NCBI RefSeq assembly: GCF_004785955.1
Contig: NZ_ML214300.1
Coordinates: forward strand, 999,756-1,063,755
Direction: 5' to 3'
Source: Halostella litorea
GTDB taxonomy: Archaea; Halobacteriota; Halobacteria; Halobacteriales; Natronoarchaeaceae
Length of the DNA: 64,000 nt
Both the position numbers and the translations under genes were made by a program. Each line of letters opens with the position of its first letter. Position 1 is the first letter of the stretch. The notes below the pieces were generated by a model, which had not been told where the DNA came from, did no database searches, and saw only the letters and a program-made list of their open reading frames with translations. Positions 1-9,361 of this stretch are shown here, piece by piece.

Positions 1-1
1 G

Positions 2-3000
2 CCGGGAGACGCCGGTAGCGAGGGGACGCTGCCGGTACGTCGGCGGACGGTGCTCAAGTCCGCTGCGGGGTCGCTGGGCGTCGGGGTCGTCGGGGGCGCG
101 GGGACCGCCGCCGGACGGGACGCGGCGACGCTCTCGGAGGGGTTCGAGGACTACGCGGTCGGCGACTACCCGAACGGGTGGAAGAAGAACGGAAACACCG
201 ACCAACAGGTCGTCGACGCGCCGACAGCCAGCGGCAGCAGGGCGCTGCGGCTGACAGGCAGTTCGGGCAGCTGCTGGGAGGCGATCGCGAACGCGCCGAT
301 AGAGCTGCCGGAGTCCGGCTCCGCGACGCTGCGGCTCTCGGTGTACCCGACGACGAACGGCGAGGTCGGCTGCCACGACAACCGCGGGGACGTCGGCCTC
401 GGGACGAGCGCCGAGTCGTGGGACGACGGCGACGGCTGGCGGCTGGTCCAGTTCGGCCTCGACGGCCGGCTGGTCGGCCCCGGCGGCACCGACCTCGGGC
501 CGTACGAGACCGGACAGTGGCAGACCCTGGAGTTCACCTACGACCGGACGGACACGGGGGTCAGCCTCAGCTTCGCCGTCGACGGCGAGGAGCGCGGGTC
601 GGCGACCCGGCCGGTCACCGACTTCGAGAACGACATCTCGTGGCTCACGCTGTCCAGCGGCGAGTTCACGGTGTACTGGGACGACGTGGTGCTGACGACC
701 GGCGACGGCGGCGGGCCGTCGGCGGCGTTCACCTTCTCGCCCTCGGAGCCGGTGACGGACGAGACGGTGCAGTTCGACGCCGGCGGCTCCGAGGACCCCG
801 ACGGCAGCATCGCGAGCTACGAGTGGGACTTCACCGGGGACGGCTCGTTCGACGTTACGGGGCGGACCGTCGACCACCGGTTCACCGACGACGTCGACTA
901 CGACGTGACGCTCCGGGTGACCGACGACGCCGGGAACCAGGACACGACGACCCGGACGGTCCCGGTCAGCGGGGCCAACAGCCAGCCGGACGCCGCGTTC
1001 ACCTACTCGCCGTCGGACCCCGCCGTGGGCGACAAGGTGACGTTCGACGCCGGCCCGTCCGCCGACCCCGACGGGACGGTTCAGGCGTACAACTGGGACC
1101 TCAACGGGAGCGGCACCGCGGACGTGCGCGGCGAGGTCGTCCGCCACACGTACGAGTCGGCCGGGGAGTACACGGTGACGCTCGCAGTCGAGGACGACGA
1201 CGGGAGCCACGACACAGCCCAGCGGACGGTCCCGGTCGGCGAGGGCAACGCCGGCCCCACCGCCGACTTCACCGTCTCGCCGTCGGACCCGGCGGTCGGC
1301 GAGCGAGTGACCCTCGACGGCAGCCCCGCGAGCGATCCCGACGGCAGCATCGCCAGCTACGAGTGGGACGTCGACGGCGACGGCAGCTACGAGACGGGGG
1401 GTCAGGCGGTCGGCGTGACGTACGACTCGGCGGGGACGTACGACGTGACGCTGCGGGTCACGGACGACGACGGCGCGACCGACACCGCGACCGGGACCGT
1501 CGGCGTCGCGACGGCGAACGAGCCGCCGTCCGCGGCGTTCGACTACGCCCCGGCCGACCCGGCGGTCGACGAGCGGGTCACCCTCGACGCGTCCGGGTCG
1601 ACGGACCCGGACGGGACGGTCGCGACCTACGAGTGGGACCTCGACGGCGACGGCAGCTACGAGGCGACCGGCCGAACCGTCGACCACGCGTTCGGCGAGG
1701 CGGGCGACCACGCGGTCACGCTCCGGGTGGCCGACGACGCCGGCGCGACGGACGACGTGACCCGGACCGTGTCCGTCGCCGAGCTACAGGGGCCGGAGCC
1801 GGACATCTCGGTCTCGACCGCCGAGCCGGCGCTCGGCGAGGAGGTCACGTTCGACGCGTCCGGCTCCACCGACCCCGACGGAACGGTCGCGACCTACGAG
1901 TGGGACCTCGACGGCGACGGGGAGTACGAGAGCCGCGGCCAGCGAGTGGCCCACCGGTTCGAGACGGCCGAGTCGACGGAGGTGTCCCTGCGGATCACGG
2001 ACGACGACGGGCTGAAGGGCGTCGCCCGGCGGGAGGTAAACGTCGGCGCGACGTTCCGCAGCCGGCGCTCGGAGAAGCTCGACCTCGCGGAGTCGATCGA
2101 CGACGACTCGGTCCTCTCCACGCTCGACCCGCTGACGGAGGTTGCCGGCGACCGGGAGCTCGCGGCGTACACGATCGGCGAACTGGAGACGGCGGCCGCC
2201 ACCGGGGAGATCAGCCCGGGCGCGGGCAACGAGGCCGTCCGCCGGCTGCGTATCGGCGAGGAGGCGACCCACGGCGTGCTGGAGGCGATAGGTCCCGGCA
2301 ACGACACCACCGGGCTGCGGTTCGCCCGGCGGCTCGCGGAGTCGGTGTGTAGCGCGGGGATCAAGCTCCTGCTGTTCAAGATCGCCATCGGCGAGAAGCT
2401 CGCGTCGATGGCGTCCGGAGTGCTGGCGAGCGGCCTGCTGTACACGGCCGGGGAGACGATCGCCGACGGGGTCGACTACCTGTTTACGAACATGCTCCCG
2501 GCCGACGACGGCCGGACCGAAGCACGCACGGAGGCGAAATCGGAGTGCCGGAACCTCTGGGGCGACATCGCCGCGGGGGCGGCGGCGACGGCCGACCTCA
2601 TCGCCGAGGCGATAGAGAGCCTCGCGGACGTCGTCGAGGGGATCGTCCGCGCCACCGTCGAGTTCTCCCGCGTCGCCCCGCTGTCGATGTCGTCGCCGCC
2701 GGAGTCGCTCGGGGACATCGCGTTCGGAACCAGCATCTGGAAGGAACAGATCCAGTTACACAGCGGGTTCCAGCCCGACAGCGTGGCGGGCGGGCTCCCG
2801 GGGAGCACGGCCGCGGTCGAACGGGCCCGCGACGACGCCGTCGCCACCGTCAAACGGAACTTCGAGAGCATCGCGTCGGACCTCGACACGCTGAAGCAGG
2901 ACCTCGGCGACTTCAACGTCGTCGACTCGGTCGCCGACATCGGCGAAGCGGACTCCTGGGCCGACTACGGCCTCCAGGCCCTGCAGGCGCTCGTCTCGCT

Positions 3001-3148
3001 GCTGTCGAGCATCTTCAGCCTGCTCGTGGAGAGCTTCGCGGTCGGCGCGACCGGCACCGCGATCCTGATCGCACGCAAGATACACGCGGAGGTCGTCGAC
3101 AGCGCGCTCGCCGGCGAACACCGCGTCGACGGCTGGACGCCGGGGTAA
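2..3148 (+). CDS. Secreted PKD-repeat protein with Tat signal, 5' end outside window
   Basis: The frame is open to the left edge with no stop. The first codons read R-R-R-T-V-L-K followed by a Gly/Ala-rich hydrophobic stretch, a Tat signal peptide, so the GTG at 50 lies inside the signal and the true start is upstream of the window. Numbering from position 50, residues about 28-215 look like a jelly-roll/concanavalin-type lectin domain (an opening GFEDY motif and a WDDV strand near the end). Residues about 223-665 hold five PKD domains with the repeated DPDG and YEWD motifs. The last 360 residues are helical with two hydrophobic stretches (about 768-800 and 980-1007). It is probably exported and surface-associated. 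It leads an operon whose next start lies 3 bases after its stop. The ligand is unknown. Confidence 0.85.
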   Translation, partial: PGDAGSEGTLPVRRRTVLKSAAGSLGVGVVGGAGTAAGRDAATLSEGFEDYAVGDYPNGWKKNGNTDQQVVDAPTASGSRALRLTGSSGSCWEAIANAPIELPESGSATLRLSVYPTTNGEVGCHDNRGDVGLGTSAESWDDGDGWRLVQFGLDGRLVGPGGTDLGPYETGQWQTLEFTYDRTDTGVSLSFAVDGEERGSATRPVTDFENDISWLTLSSGEFTVYWDDVVLTTGDGGGPSAAFTFSPSEPVTDETVQFDAGGSEDPDGSIASYEWDFTGDGSFDVTGRTVDHRFTDDVDYDVTLRVTDDAGNQDTTTRTVPVSGANSQPDAAFTYSPSDPAVGDKVTFDAGPSADPDGTVQAYNWDLNGSGTADVRGEVVRHTYESAGEYTVTLAVEDDDGSHDTAQRTVPVGEGNAGPTADFTVSPSDPAVGERVTLDGSPASDPDGSIASYEWDVDGDGSYETGGQAVGVTYDSAGTYDVTLRVTDDDGATDTATGTVGVATANEPPSAAFDYAPADPAVDERVTLDASGSTDPDGTVATYEWDLDGDGSYEATGRTVDHAFGEAGDHAVTLRVADDAGATDDVTRTVSVAELQGPEPDISVSTAEPALGEEVTFDASGSTDPDGTVATYEWDLDGDGEYESRGQRVAHRFETAESTEVSLRITDDDGLKGVARREVNVGATFRSRRSEKLDLAESIDDDSVLSTLDPLTEVAGDRELAAYTIGELETAAATGEISPGAGNEAVRRLRIGEEATHGVLEAIGPGNDTTGLRFARRLAESVCSAGIKLLLFKIAIGEKLASMASGVLASGLLYTAGETIADGVDYLFTNMLPADDGRTEARTEAKSECRNLWGDIAAGAAATADLIAEAIESLADVVEGIVRATVEFSRVAPLSMSSPPESLGDIAFGTSIWKEQIQLHSGFQPDSVAGGLPGSTAAVERARDDAVATVKRNFESIASDLDTLKQDLGDFNVVDSVADIGEADSWADYGLQALQALVSLLSSIFSLLVESFAVGATGTAILIARKIHAEVVDSALAGEHRVDGWTPG

Positions 3149-3151
3149 CAG

Positions 3152-4144
3152 ATGACGGACATCCCACACCACCACGACCGACTCGCCGAGGCGATCCGAA
3201 CCGGAGACATCGAGACGGCGCTCGACGCCCAGCGGGCGATCACCGAGGCCAGCCCGCCGCTTCCGGAACTGCTCGACGAGTTCCGGACGGCGGTTGAGCG
3301 CGGCGACGACGCGCAGGCCGAGACGCTCCTGAGACGGATCGAGGGCCGGATACAGGAGCGCAGACCGGAGGAGCGGTCGTCCGTCGAACAGGCGGCGCTG
3401 ACCCGCGAGGAGGACGACCCGGACCGGGAGACGCTGGCGGCGTTGCAGGCACACATCGAGAACGCGACCGAGACGAGCCTCGACAGGGCCGGCTTCCTCG
3501 GGGCCGCGACGACGTATCTGGAGGACCGGTCGGCCGATACCGGCGACGTCACCGACGCGGCCGACACGCTCCAGGGCAAGGAGCGGGATCTACAGTCGTC
3601 GGCCGAGAGCGTCGCCGAGACGCTCGAATCGACGACGCTCCCCGCCAGCGTCGAGGTCGTCGCGATCGACGGGGCCGCGACCGAGCGGGCCGTCGACGAG
3701 GAGTTCGCCGTCGCGGCCACCGTCGAGAACGTCGGCGACCGCCGCGCCGGGGACGTGACGGTGACCGTCGAGGCCGAGGACGGGTTGGTCGCCAGCCCGG
3801 ACCGGCGTGGGCCGGTCCCGGTCGAACCCGGCCAGCGCCGCGACGTCGAGTTCACGGTGCTTGCGACGAGGCCCGGGGAGTACTCCCTCGACTTCCGGGT
3901 CGACTCCGAGAGCGGCGGCGTCTCCAGCGGCGAGACCACGGTGGTCGTGCGCGAGGAAGCCGGGGAGCCGGCCACGCCGGTCGAGGCCATCGCCGGGCCG
4001 GAGGGCGAGGTGACGTTCGACGGCGTCGTCACCGCGATCAGCCTCTACAACCAGGACGAACCGGTCCCCGAGACCGACGGGATGACCCTCGACTTCGCCG
4101 ACGTGGTCGGCGTCATCGCCGCGTACAACCGGCGGGGGTCATGA
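3152..4144 (+). CDS. CARDB-like protein with C-terminal dockerin-like segment
   Basis: A 330-residue protein, second gene of the PKD cluster. The N-terminal 150 residues are acidic, helical and coiled-coil-like, with no signal peptide or membrane segment. Residues about 163-265 resemble a CARDB/NPCBM-associated Ig fold (V-E-N-V-G-D-R motif followed by alternating strands). The last 50 residues (GEVTFDG, then DFADVVGVIAAYN) resemble the dockerin-like or cohesin-partner segments found at the end of archaeal surface proteins. The ATG is 3 bases after the upstream stop and the stop overlaps the next ATG (ATGA), so the three genes are probably co-translated. A dockerin-like tail on a protein without an export signal is odd. 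The function is not known. Confidence 0.75.
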   Translation: MTDIPHHHDRLAEAIRTGDIETALDAQRAITEASPPLPELLDEFRTAVERGDDAQAETLLRRIEGRIQERRPEERSSVEQAALTREEDDPDRETLAALQAHIENATETSLDRAGFLGAATTYLEDRSADTGDVTDAADTLQGKERDLQSSAESVAETLESTTLPASVEVVAIDGAATERAVDEEFAVAATVENVGDRRAGDVTVTVEAEDGLVASPDRRGPVPVEPGQRRDVEFTVLATRPGEYSLDFRVDSESGGVSSGETTVVVREEAGEPATPVEAIAGPEGEVTFDGVVTAISLYNQDEPVPETDGMTLDFADVVGVIAAYNRRGS

Positions 4145-5460
4145 GACGGGCGTTCGCCGTCGTGGCCGTCGCCCTGCTGCTCGCGGTCCCGGCCGCCGCC
4201 GCGACCGTGCCGATCGCCCTCTCGGTGTCCGACCCGGGCGAGACGACCCCGGGAGGCACCGTCGAGGTCACGGTCGCCGTGACGAACGACGGGGACCGGC
4301 CGTCGGACGCGATGGGCGTCCGGGTCGAAGGGGTCCCCGACTCGCTGACCGTCGCCGAGATCCGGTCGCCGAACGGCTCCGTCGCCGCGAACCGCAACTC
4401 CGTCTTCTGGACCGACCCGGTGCCGGCCGGCGGGACGGTGACGGCGACGTACGTTGTCGCGGTCGACGAGGCGGCCCCGACCGACGCCTACGAGTTCACC
4501 GTCCGGGCCGCGAGCGGGGACACCGAGACTCGCCGGAGCGTCACGGTGGACGTGGTGCCCCCGAACCGGGCCCCGGAGGCGTCGGTCGACGCGCCCACCG
4601 AGGCGACCGTCGGGGAGGCGGTGACGCTTGACGGTTCCGGGTCGTCGGACCCTGACGGGACGATCGAACGCTACGAGTGGGACCTCGACGGCGACGGCAG
4701 CTACGAGGCGACCGGCGCGACGGTCGAACACGCCTTCGAGGAGCCCGGGGAGCGGGCGGTCGAACTGCAGGTCACCGACGACGACGGGGCGAAGGCGATG
4801 CAGGTGCGCGACGTCCAGGTGCGCGCGGCGACGACCGACGGTAGCGGCGACGACGACGGCGACGGGAACACGACTGCGGCGGCGGCCGCCGCCCACGACG
4901 GGTCGCCGTTCGACCTGGAGAACGCGCCGCTCCTCCTGGGGGCCGCGGGCGCGGCGCTGCTCGTCCTGTTCGCCGGCTGGTACCTCGTCGGCGGCGACGA
5001 CGGCGACGACGCGGCTCCCGCCGACGGCTCCGACCCGGGCGCGGCGAGCGGGCCGTCGCGGAGCGGGGATCCCGGACCGACAGACGAGGACGCGCCGCCG
5101 GACGACCGGTCCGCGTCGCGGGAACGCGCCGGTCGCGAGCGGCGGGCGGCGAACGGTAGGCAGGCCGCGGGTGGAACTGGGCGGGTGGCCCGTGGGGAGC
5201 CGGACCGGCACGTCGGCGGCGGAGCCACCGCCGCGGAATCGCGGCCGAACGACGACCCCGCACCGCCGAGCGGCGGCGACGCCGACCCGCCGAGCGCTGC
5301 CGCTCCCGACAGCGGACCGGAATCCGGGGCCGGCACCGAGCCCGAGGGGACCATCGAGTCCCCGGCGTACTGCCCACACTGCGGGGCGGCGCTCGCGGAG
5401 TACGACCTGCCGACCCTGGAGTTCTGTCCGGACTGCGGATCGGAACTGGACGACAGGTGA
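4141..5460 (+). CDS. Membrane protein: signal peptide, Ig-like and PKD domains, one TM, cytosolic zinc ribbon
   Basis: 439 residues. A Sec-type signal (residues 1-20) is followed by a DUF11/CARDB-like Ig domain (about 25-140) and one PKD domain (about 144-230, with DPDG and YEWDLDGDG). A single transmembrane helix lies at about 262-285. Then comes a roughly 120-residue disordered acidic/Arg tail and a terminal zinc ribbon with two CPxCG knuckles (residues about 413-437). The predicted topology puts the Ig domains outside and the zinc ribbon inside. Its ATG overlaps the previous stop (ATGA). An extracellular binding module joined to a cytosolic zinc ribbon suggests a receptor or tether, but that is inference; no enzyme domain is visible. 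Confidence 0.8.
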   Translation: MRRAFAVVAVALLLAVPAAAATVPIALSVSDPGETTPGGTVEVTVAVTNDGDRPSDAMGVRVEGVPDSLTVAEIRSPNGSVAANRNSVFWTDPVPAGGTVTATYVVAVDEAAPTDAYEFTVRAASGDTETRRSVTVDVVPPNRAPEASVDAPTEATVGEAVTLDGSGSSDPDGTIERYEWDLDGDGSYEATGATVEHAFEEPGERAVELQVTDDDGAKAMQVRDVQVRAATTDGSGDDDGDGNTTAAAAAAHDGSPFDLENAPLLLGAAGAALLVLFAGWYLVGGDDGDDAAPADGSDPGAASGPSRSGDPGPTDEDAPPDDRSASRERAGRERRAANGRQAAGGTGRVARGEPDRHVGGGATAAESRPNDDPAPPSGGDADPPSAAAPDSGPESGAGTEPEGTIESPAYCPHCGAALAEYDLPTLEFCPDCGSELDDR

Positions 5461-5475
5461 GCGGCCGGCGACCCG

Positions 5476-5660
5476 TTACGCGCGCTTCTCGACGCGCCGG
5501 ACCCCCTCCAGGAGGGAGCGCCGTTCGAAGTACGCGAGTTCGGCCACGACGACCAGCGTCGCGACGGCCACCACCGTCACGAACGCGCCGCGCCGGTCGA
5601 CGTAGAGGTGACAGCAACAGCGGGAAAAACAGCGCGGTCCCGGCGACGCCGACGGAGGTA
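5476..5660 (-). pseudogene. Possible frameshifted small two-helix membrane protein
   Basis: On the minus strand, one frame encodes a hydrophobic stretch (TSVGVAGTALFFPLLL) directly downstream of the thermosome stop. After an apparent one-base slip near 5607 another frame continues with LYVDRRGAF, a second hydrophobic helix (TVVAVATLVVVAEL) and a basic tail ending at a TAA at 5476-5478. Together they read like a normal small two-TM haloarchaeal protein of about 60 residues. No ATG or GTG start is visible in the first frame. It may be a decayed gene, a sequencing error or chance; the evidence is only the hydrophobicity pattern. Confidence 0.3.
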
Positions 5661-5692
5661 AAAGTCGCGGACGGGCGGAGGCGGTTACCGCG

Positions 5693-7279
5693 TCACTCCG
5701 CGGAGATGACGTCGTCGATGCGGGCGATCATCGTCGCGGCCTCGGTGGCCGACTGGATGGCCTCGCGCTTGACGGCCACGGGGTCGACGATGCCGTGCTC
5801 GACGGGGTCGCCGACCTCGCCGGACTGGCCGTCGGTGATGAGGCCCGCGCGGCCCTCGGCGTCGTAGGCGGCCCGGAGGTCGACGAGGGCGTCGATCGGG
5901 TCCATGCCCGCGTTCTCGGCCAGCGTGCGCGGGAGCACGTCGAGCGCGTCGGCGAACGCCTCGACGGCGAGTTGCTCGCGGCCCTCCGTGCCGGTCGCGG
6001 CGTCGCGGACCGCGTCGGCGGCCGCGATCTCGCTGGCCCCCGCGCCGGGGACGACCTGCCCCGTCTCGGCGGCGGCGATGACGACGTCGAGCGCGTCGTT
6101 GACGGCCCGTTCCAGTTCGTCGGCGACGTGTTCGGTGCCGCCGCGGACGAACAGCGTGACGGATTCGGCGGCCGCGCCGCCCTCGACGAACGCCAGTTCG
6201 TCGTCGCCGAACGCCTCGGTGCGGACGCGGTCCGCGCTGCCGAAGTCGTCGTCCGCCAGGTCGTCGAGCGCGCCGACGCGGGCCGCGCCCGTCGCCCGGG
6301 CGATCCCCTTCGCGTCGTCGTCGTCGACGCCGGAGAAGGCGAGGATCCCGCGCTTCGAGAGGTAGGAGGCGACCCGGTCGTCGAGGTCGCCGGTCGTGAA
6401 GGCGACGTCGACGCCCGCGTCGTCGAGCGTCTCGGCGTACTCGCGGAGCTCGCGCTCCTCGGACTCCATGGCGGTGGTCAGCTGGTCGACGGAGTCGACG
6501 GAGTACTCGGCGTCGACGTCGCCCGTGTTGACCTCCAGGTCCACGTCGAGGACGGCGATCGTCGCGTCCTCGACCGCGCGGGGCATCCCGTCGTTGGCCG
6601 GGTCCTCGTCGAGGACGATCCCCTCGACGAGTTCGGTCGCCGTCGAACTCGCGCCGACGCGCGTGTGGACGGTGACCGCGTCGCGGTCGACGCCGTCGTC
6701 CGTCCGGGCGTGGGCCACGGCGTCGACGACCGTCCGGGCCAGCGCCTCGGCGGCGACGCCGCCGGTGCCCTTGCCGGTCATGCTGGACTCGGCGACCTGG
6801 GCGAGCAGGTCGTCGTCAACGTCCGCGTCGACGGCCTGGTCCTGGACGGCGTCGACGGCCACCTCGGCGGCGGCGTGGTACCCCTCGACGATCGTCGTCG
6901 GGTGGACGTCGTCCTCCAGCAGGCTCTCGGCCTTGGCGAGGAGCTGGCCCGCGAGCACGGCGGCGGTCGTGGTGCCGTCGCCGACCTCCTCCTCCTGGGA
7001 CTCGGCGACCTCGACTATCATCTCGGCGGCGGGGTGTTCGATGTCCATCTCCTGGAGGATCGTCGCGCCGTCGTTCGTGATGACGACGTCGCCGGAGTCG
7101 GAGACGAGCATCTTGTCCATCCCGCGGGGGCCGAGCGTCGTCCGGACGGCCTCGTTGACCGCCTTCCCGGCCGAGATGTTGGACTGCTGGGCGTCCTTCC
7201 CGTGTGTTCGCTGGCTGTCCTCCGAGAGTACGAACATCGGCTGTCCGCCCATGCGCTGCTGTGGGTTCGAGTCTGCCAT
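5693..7279 (-). CDS. ths: Thermosome subunit (group II chaperonin), lacking GGM tail
   Basis: 528 residues starting at the ATG at 7277-7279 ([12 protein letters not shown]). It is an ATP-driven group II chaperonin subunit that folds proteins in the cytosol as part of a double ring. Diagnostic motifs are [10 protein letters not shown] (48-57), NDGATIL (69-75), GDGTT (100-104) in the ATP site and PGAGASE late in the equatorial domain. Haloarchaeal CCT1/CCT2-type subunits are about 555-560 residues and end in Gly-Gly-Met repeats. This one ends in VISAE, so it resembles the shorter CCT3 type. Codons upstream of 7279 are open but carry a TATA box and are not coding. It is transcribed alone. Confidence 0.97.
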   Translation of the reverse strand: MADSNPQQRMGGQPMFVLSEDSQRTHGKDAQQSNISAGKAVNEAVRTTLGPRGMDKMLVSDSGDVVITNDGATILQEMDIEHPAAEMIVEVAESQEEEVGDGTTTAAVLAGQLLAKAESLLEDDVHPTTIVEGYHAAAEVAVDAVQDQAVDADVDDDLLAQVAESSMTGKGTGGVAAEALARTVVDAVAHARTDDGVDRDAVTVHTRVGASSTATELVEGIVLDEDPANDGMPRAVEDATIAVLDVDLEVNTGDVDAEYSVDSVDQLTTAMESEERELREYAETLDDAGVDVAFTTGDLDDRVASYLSKRGILAFSGVDDDDAKGIARATGAARVGALDDLADDDFGSADRVRTEAFGDDELAFVEGGAAAESVTLFVRGGTEHVADELERAVNDALDVVIAAAETGQVVPGAGASEIAAADAVRDAATGTEGREQLAVEAFADALDVLPRTLAENAGMDPIDALVDLRAAYDAEGRAGLITDGQSGEVGDPVEHGIVDPVAVKREAIQSATEAATMIARIDDVISAE

Positions 7280-7312
7280 GGTGAATCCTCGCCTACGAAT
7301 CGTTTGCGGTTC

Positions 7313-7320
7313 TATATAAA
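7313..7320 (-). promoter_or_regulatory. TATA box of thermosome gene
   Basis: The minus strand reads TTTATATA about 34 bases before the thermosome ATG. It is one of the best TATA matches in the window, in an otherwise GC-rich region, and fits a strong, probably heat-inducible archaeal promoter. Confidence 0.75.
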
Positions 7321-7442
7321 TATTGGTGGTCCCGGGCGGGCGAACCGCAAGCAATCGTCGGGGCGGGCGTGACGACGGCCGCGGGCGCCCCGCCCCGGAG
7401 GAACCGATATCCAGAAATACCGCGACCGGGAACGTCCACGAA

Positions 7443-8267
7443 ATGCTGGAGCTGGAACACCGGTTCCGCGTGGTCGACGTGCACGCGCGGCTGAACCCGG
7501 ACGACGTCTCGGCCGTCCGCGGCCGGGCCATCTCGCCGGACAAGCTGGAGCGCGAGATGCACCAGGCCGGCGTCGTCCGCTCGGTCGTGTTCCCGGGCTC
7601 CGGCGACGGCCGGAGCTACCTGCAGTCGAACAACGCCGTCGCCCGGCTCTCCGTCGAGCGCCCGTTCGTCGCCTTCGCCCGCATCAACGGCCCGCGGACG
7701 CCCGGCGAGTCCGCCGGCGCGCGGCTCCGTAACCTGACGGCGTCCCGCGACGACAGCCACACCTCCCCGGAGGACGTGGAGCAGTACGCCTACGACGACC
7801 GCTTCTACGGCTTCAAGATAAACCCCGCCACGGACGGCCTGCCCGACGAGGGGGTGCTCGACGAACTCGACGACGTCGGGCTGCCGGTGCTGGTCCACGG
7901 CGGCGCGTCCTGTCCGCCGGACGTCGTCGCCGACGCCCTGCTGGACCGCTCGTTCCCCGTGGTCCTCGCGCACTTCGGCGGCCACCCGCTCGACCGCGGA
8001 CTGATGGACGATGCGATCGACCTGCTTGGCGAGTTCGACGACTACTACCTCGACACGAGCTTCGTCCGCTACCGCGAACAACTGGAGCGCGCCCTGCTCG
8101 AACACCCCGACCGGGTCATGTTCGGCAGCGGCGCGCCGTCGGCCCACCCGAACGTCGGCGTCATGGAGCTACTCACGCTGGACGTCTCCGAGGACAAGAT
8201 GCGCCGGGCGTTCTCGAAGAACGCCGCGCGCGTGATAGACGCACTCGCGCCGGAGGGCGAGCGATAG
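7443..8267 (+). CDS. Amidohydrolase-2-like TIM-barrel protein
   Basis: 274 residues from the ATG at 7443. Features typical of the amidohydrolase-2 (ACMSD/TIM-barrel) superfamily are VVDVHARLNP at the first strand, GFKINP, LPVLVHGG, VVLAHFGGH and VMFGSGAPSAHP near the end. The first motif has DVHAR where the family usually has DxHxH, and the last has GSGAP instead of GSDxP. Metal binding may therefore differ from the classic hydrolases. A 58-codon membrane protein follows after one base, probably in the same transcript. The substrate is not predictable. Confidence 0.8.
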   Translation: MLELEHRFRVVDVHARLNPDDVSAVRGRAISPDKLEREMHQAGVVRSVVFPGSGDGRSYLQSNNAVARLSVERPFVAFARINGPRTPGESAGARLRNLTASRDDSHTSPEDVEQYAYDDRFYGFKINPATDGLPDEGVLDELDDVGLPVLVHGGASCPPDVVADALLDRSFPVVLAHFGGHPLDRGLMDDAIDLLGEFDDYYLDTSFVRYREQLERALLEHPDRVMFGSGAPSAHPNVGVMELLTLDVSEDKMRRAFSKNAARVIDALAPEGER

Positions 8268-8268
8268 G

Positions 8269-8445
8269 ATGGTCTGGGAGTTCGTCGTCGGGTTCCTGTT
8301 TCTCGTCGCCGCGTCGTACATCGGGACCACGATGGCGCTTCGGGGCTTTTTCGGTCGGGAGTACGCTGACCCGCGGACCGCCGAGGCCGACACGTCCGGT
8401 GACGGCGGGACGGGCGGCGAGTCGGACGACGCGGCCGAGGACTGA
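8269..8445 (+). CDS. Small single-pass membrane protein (58 aa)
   Basis: The ATG lies one base after the stop of the amidohydrolase gene. The translation begins MVWEFVVGFLFLVAASYIG, a clear transmembrane helix (residues 4-22), followed by a short basic segment (RGFFGR) and a disordered acidic tail ending SDDAAED. This pattern (helix, basic anchor, acidic tail) is typical of small haloarchaeal membrane proteins. The function is unknown; tight spacing suggests co-expression with the amidohydrolase. Confidence 0.7.
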   Translation: MVWEFVVGFLFLVAASYIGTTMALRGFFGREYADPRTAEADTSGDGGTGGESDDAAED

Positions 8446-8522
8446 CGCGGAGGGCATCACCGGGTGGACCTGCCGCTTGAGCCGTCGCTGTGACGGCCGC
8501 AGCGTCGATCGGAGAAGCGTCC

Positions 8523-9125
8523 CTACAGTTCCTCGGTGCTCCCTTCGGGTTCGCGCTCGCGGAAGATCTGCCCCTCGAACAGGTTCACCATCACGTCGTC
8601 GTCCTGCCAGGCGTTCGGGGGGAGGCCGGCCTTGCGGCAGACGCGCGCGAGGTACTCGGCCTCGGACCAGTCGTTCTCGACCGGGACGGTCGGGTAGAGC
8701 CAGCCGCTCTTGCCGCCGGCGTCGACGGCGACGCCGTGTGTGCCGAGTTCCATGTCCGCGACGGGGTCGTCCGTGAGGACGACGTTACAGACGGCACAGA
8801 CCGAGACAGTGAGGTTCGACAGCTCGGCGGGCGTCACCTCGGAGCCACAGGAGTCGTCGCTGGCCGCGCGGATCGCCGAGTCGACGATGACGTGGCCGAG
8901 TTGGTCGTTGCCCTGATACCCGCCGGAGCAGCCCCGGAGACTCCCCCGCCCTCGCGTCGATTCGAGACGGACGAACGCGCCGGTACGGGCGTAGAACGCG
9001 TCGCGCATGCTTCCCGGCTGCTCGCGTTGACCGTTTCGAACGTACGACTCGACGGCTTCCCGCGCCAGTTCCACCGCTCGCGCGCCGTCTTCGTACGAGA
9101 GATCGACGCTCTGTACCTGAGACAT
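8523..9125 (-). CDS. AMMECR1/TIGR00296 family protein
   Basis: 200 residues from the ATG at 9123-9125 (MSQVQSVDLSYEDG); the longer open frame upstream is not supported. The family signature is present: GAFVRLE early, then LRGCSGGYQGN (the conserved LRGCIG motif), ELSNLTVSVC and GTHGVAVDAGGKSGWLYPTVP. AMMECR1 proteins occur in all archaea and in eukaryotes; their biochemical role is unsettled, with proposals linked to RNA or radical-SAM partners such as MEMO. The gene stands alone, divergent from RNase P RNA. Confidence 0.93.
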   Translation of the reverse strand: MSQVQSVDLSYEDGARAVELAREAVESYVRNGQREQPGSMRDAFYARTGAFVRLESTRGRGSLRGCSGGYQGNDQLGHVIVDSAIRAASDDSCGSEVTPAELSNLTVSVCAVCNVVLTDDPVADMELGTHGVAVDAGGKSGWLYPTVPVENDWSEAEYLARVCRKAGLPPNAWQDDDVMVNLFEGQIFREREPEGSTEEL

Positions 9126-9332
9126 ACACCTTCCAAAGGGGTAGACGGCCTTCAACCCTTCCCTTCGAACGGTCGAAACTGGATTCGTTCCCGGGGAAGC
9201 GGCTCCGAAACGTTGGTATTCGGCCTCGGACTGGTACGTACCTCGCAAGCACCGCGCCGGCGGCCGAAAGGCGACGTTACCCGGCGTAAGACGGTCTTAC
9301 CGGCGCGGCATGTGGCGATCCGACCGAACGAC

Positions 9333-9338
9333 TTAACC
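9333..9338 (+). promoter_or_regulatory. TATA-like box of RNase P RNA gene
   Basis: The sequence CTTAAC sits about 27 bases before the predicted 5' end of the RNA at 9362, the expected spacing for an archaeal TATA box. Confidence 0.45.
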
Positions 9339-9361
9339 GCGCGAACGGAGTACGATCGGCC

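Noticed and set aside
178..2352. 724-codon open frame on the plus strand inside the PKD gene
   Set aside because: It is an Arg-rich shadow of the PKD frame with no recognisable fold.
7280..7543. N-terminal extension of the thermosome frame
   Set aside because: It contains the TATA box and overlaps the divergent gene; the conserved start is MADSNPQQ at 7279.
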